64,000 nt of DNA. Source: Methanosuratincola petrocarbonis (GTDB lineage: Archaea; Thermoproteota; Methanomethylicia; Methanomethylicales; Methanomethylicaceae). The notes beneath the pieces were generated by a model. It did no database searches, was not told the origin of the DNA, and saw only the letters and a list, made by a program, of their open reading frames with translations. Where the stretch lies: the NCBI GenBank assembly GCA_030522375.1, contig CP130488.1, positions 744,001-808,000 of the forward strand, read 5' to 3'. A program made the translations under genes and the position numbers. This document shows, piece after piece, positions 62,610 through 64,000 of this stretch. Each line of letters begins with the position of its first letter. Position 1 is the first letter of the stretch.

Positions 62610-64000
62610 CTAGCTTCCGGATTTAGTATTGGGCGGGAGGCTTGCAGGAACCCTGATCGTGAACCGGGTCCCCTTGCCCAACTCGGACTCCACCTCGATC
62701 GTGCCGCCCAGCGCATCAACTATCCGCTTCACGATGGCTAGCCCGAGCCCGGTCCCCTTCGCCTTCGTTGTCTTGAAGGGCTTGAAGAGGTTCTTGAGTA
62801 TCTCGGGGTCGATTCCGGGTCCTGTGTCGGATACCGAGAAGACGGCGGTCACAGTGCCTATCCCGCCGGTCCCCGCGCCGCCGGGAGCCTGCCCCGATCC
62901 GGCTGCGGGAGCAGGTGCTTCGGGCGCAGCGGCTCCATCGCCTCTTGCGGGCTCGAGCCACGCAGACACTGCCAAGGTCCCCTTGCCTTGCATCGCCTGG
63001 ATGGCGTTTATGATGAGGTTCTTGAGGGCTCTGGAAAGCTGCTGCGTTGGCAGCATAACTTTGGCATCCGCGACTCCGTAATCCCCGGAGCGATCCGCAG
63101 AAACATCCCCTGCACTTGGAACGGGCATGGCTCTGCCAGAAAGACCTGAGTCGGCATCAAAGAGCAAGCTGGATCCGACGGCGATCCTGAGATGCACCTC
63201 GTCAGGGATCTCGACGCCCAAAAGCGCAGAGTCCAAGACCTCCTTCAGCGATACCAGCTCGTAGTTGGGCTTGATCGGCACCCCGTAAAAGTGCAGGTCA
63301 GAGACTATCTTGTCCATGTACCTCACGTTCCTCTCTATCCTCTGGACAATATCAAGCAGCGCAGACACCTTCTCTGGAGGGGCGCAATCGCACGCGTCCC
63401 TTGTAAACTCGCTGATCTCGAAGGAGAGGTTTAGTATCGCCTGGAGCGGGTTCCTTAGGTCGTGCCCTACCATGAGGGATACCTCACCGACAGCAGCCAA
63501 TCGCTCCTTCTCGAGCAGCTCCTGGGTCTTCTCCTGGACGAGCCCTTCCAAGTGCTTCGAGTATCTCTCAAGCTCCCTTTTTGACTCTTCGAGCTCGCGT
63601 GTGACCCTCTTTATTTCAGTAAGGTCTGCGATCGCGGCGATGATGTCTCCACCTTCCTGGATGACTATGCTCAACTGGCAATCGATTGGTGAACCATCCT
63701 TCCGGAGCAGTACAACATCATATCTCGTTGGGACTCCCTTTTCTCCGGAGAACCTTGCCTTCCGGTATTCCCGTAGCCTCGGGAGATCTGAGGGGTGTAC
63801 AAATGATTCCCATGTGAGTTTGCCTTCGACCTCCTCCGCGGCGTATCCGAATACCGATTCGAATGCGTCGTTTACCTGAGCGATGATTCTGTCCTTGCGT
63901 ATGTAGACCAAAGGTAACGGGCTGTTCTCGAAGAGGGATTTGTAGTAAGCCTCGCTCCTCGCCGTCCTCTCGAAGAGCTCCTTCCTTTGGAGCGCAAGAG
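62610..64000 (-). CDS. PAS-domain sensor histidine kinase, 5' end outside window
   Basis: The frame is open to the right edge, so the N-terminus is missing. A PAS domain begins at about 63950 (YYKSLFENSPLPLVYIRKD, NDAFESVFGYAAEEVEG). A coiled linker follows, then HisKA with LMVGHDLRNPLQAIL (phospho-acceptor His), and HATPase with LIINAIQAM (N box), VSDTGPGIDPEIL (G1) and GTGLGLAIVKRI (G2). A Pro/Ala/Gly-rich insert of about 35 residues lies before G1. A stand-alone soluble kinase; no response regulator is in the window. A TTG at 63911 inside PAS is not the start. Confidence 0.92.
   Translation of the reverse strand, partial: LALQRKELFERTARSEAYYKSLFENSPLPLVYIRKDRIIAQVNDAFESVFGYAAEEVEGKLTWESFVHPSDLPRLREYRKARFSGEKGVPTRYDVVLLRKDGSPIDCQLSIVIQEGGDIIAAIADLTEIKRVTRELEESKRELERYSKHLEGLVQEKTQELLEKERLAAVGEVSLMVGHDLRNPLQAILNLSFEISEFTRDACDCAPPEKVSALLDIVQRIERNVRYMDKIVSDLHFYGVPIKPNYELVSLKEVLDSALLGVEIPDEVHLRIAVGSSLLFDADSGLSGRAMPVPSAGDVSADRSGDYGVADAKVMLPTQQLSRALKNLIINAIQAMQGKGTLAVSAWLEPARGDGAAAPEAPAPAAGSGQAPGGAGTGGIGTVTAVFSVSDTGPGIDPEILKNLFKPFKTTKAKGTGLGLAIVKRIVDALGGTIEVESELGKGTRFTIRVPASLPPNTKSGS

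Overview
The window is archaeal. Clear TATA boxes lie about 25 bases before several starts, and GTG and TTG starts are frequent. Arginine is mostly AGG/AGA, and many genes are archaeal versions (CobY, ApgM-type phosphoglycerate mutase, CobZ, type I-A cas genes, a PolB2-like polymerase with a RadA-like partner). The PolB2/RadA-like pair, the type I-A CRISPR system and the overall gene mix point to a TACK-group (Thermoproteota-like) lineage. I cannot name the species. Most of the window is GC-rich and densely packed, with 1-17 base overlaps inside operons. The CRISPR effector cassette is strikingly AT-rich. I recognised no rRNA or tRNA gene.

Layout. (1) 1-3.4 kb: a co-directional cluster of a CARF-wHTH regulator, a small zinc-ribbon protein, a stand-alone CARF-like protein, a PIN-type nuclease and a HAD phosphatase. 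(2) 3.4-8.0 kb: a CLC channel/transporter with CBS domains, a ferritin-like protein, MsrB, a Cys-rich Rossmann protein and CobT. (3) 8.0-17.4 kb: a minus-strand cobalamin transport and salvage operon, btuF-btuC-btuD, two ATP-pyrophosphatase/ligase-like genes, cobD, cbiB, a cbiZ-cobZ fusion, cobS and cobY. A near-identical 13-base dyad follows the TATA box of both B12 promoters. (4) 17.5-29.1 kb: apgM, ACR3, an FMN reductase, a PaaK-like ligase, a hydrolase, a sodium symporter, a toxin-antitoxin pair, a NifX-like protein, an anchored nuclease and an EamA transporter. (5) 29.4-33.5 kb: a carotenoid operon (crtI, frameshifted crtB, UbiA-type elongase, CruF) expected to make C50 bacterioruberin-type pigments. 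(6) 33.6-40.2 kb: a large secreted protein, a membrane-bound HTH regulator, an aminotransferase, a Dam-like methylase and queT-queC behind a structured leader. (7) 40.3-43.5 kb: PolB2-like polymerase and a RadA paralogue with a ruined Walker A. (8) 43.9-62.4 kb: a complete type I-A CRISPR-Cas locus. Adaptation genes (cas4, cas1, csa1, cas2) read leftwards, then a leader, an array of 121 repeats, and the effector genes csa5-cas7-cas5-cas8a-cas3'-cas3''. cas6 follows on its own promoter. (9) The right edge holds the C-terminal part of a PAS histidine kinase.

How the parts fit. The B12 genes describe uptake of corrinoids, removal of the lower ligand arm (CbiZ), rebuilding of the aminopropanol arm (CobD, CbiB) and nucleotide-loop assembly (CobY, CobT, CobS, CobZ). 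No corrin-ring synthesis gene is present here. The CRISPR locus has adaptation, crRNA processing, Cascade and Cas3 functions, but no csa3 regulator beside it. The CARF-wHTH protein at the left edge is related in architecture to Csa3.
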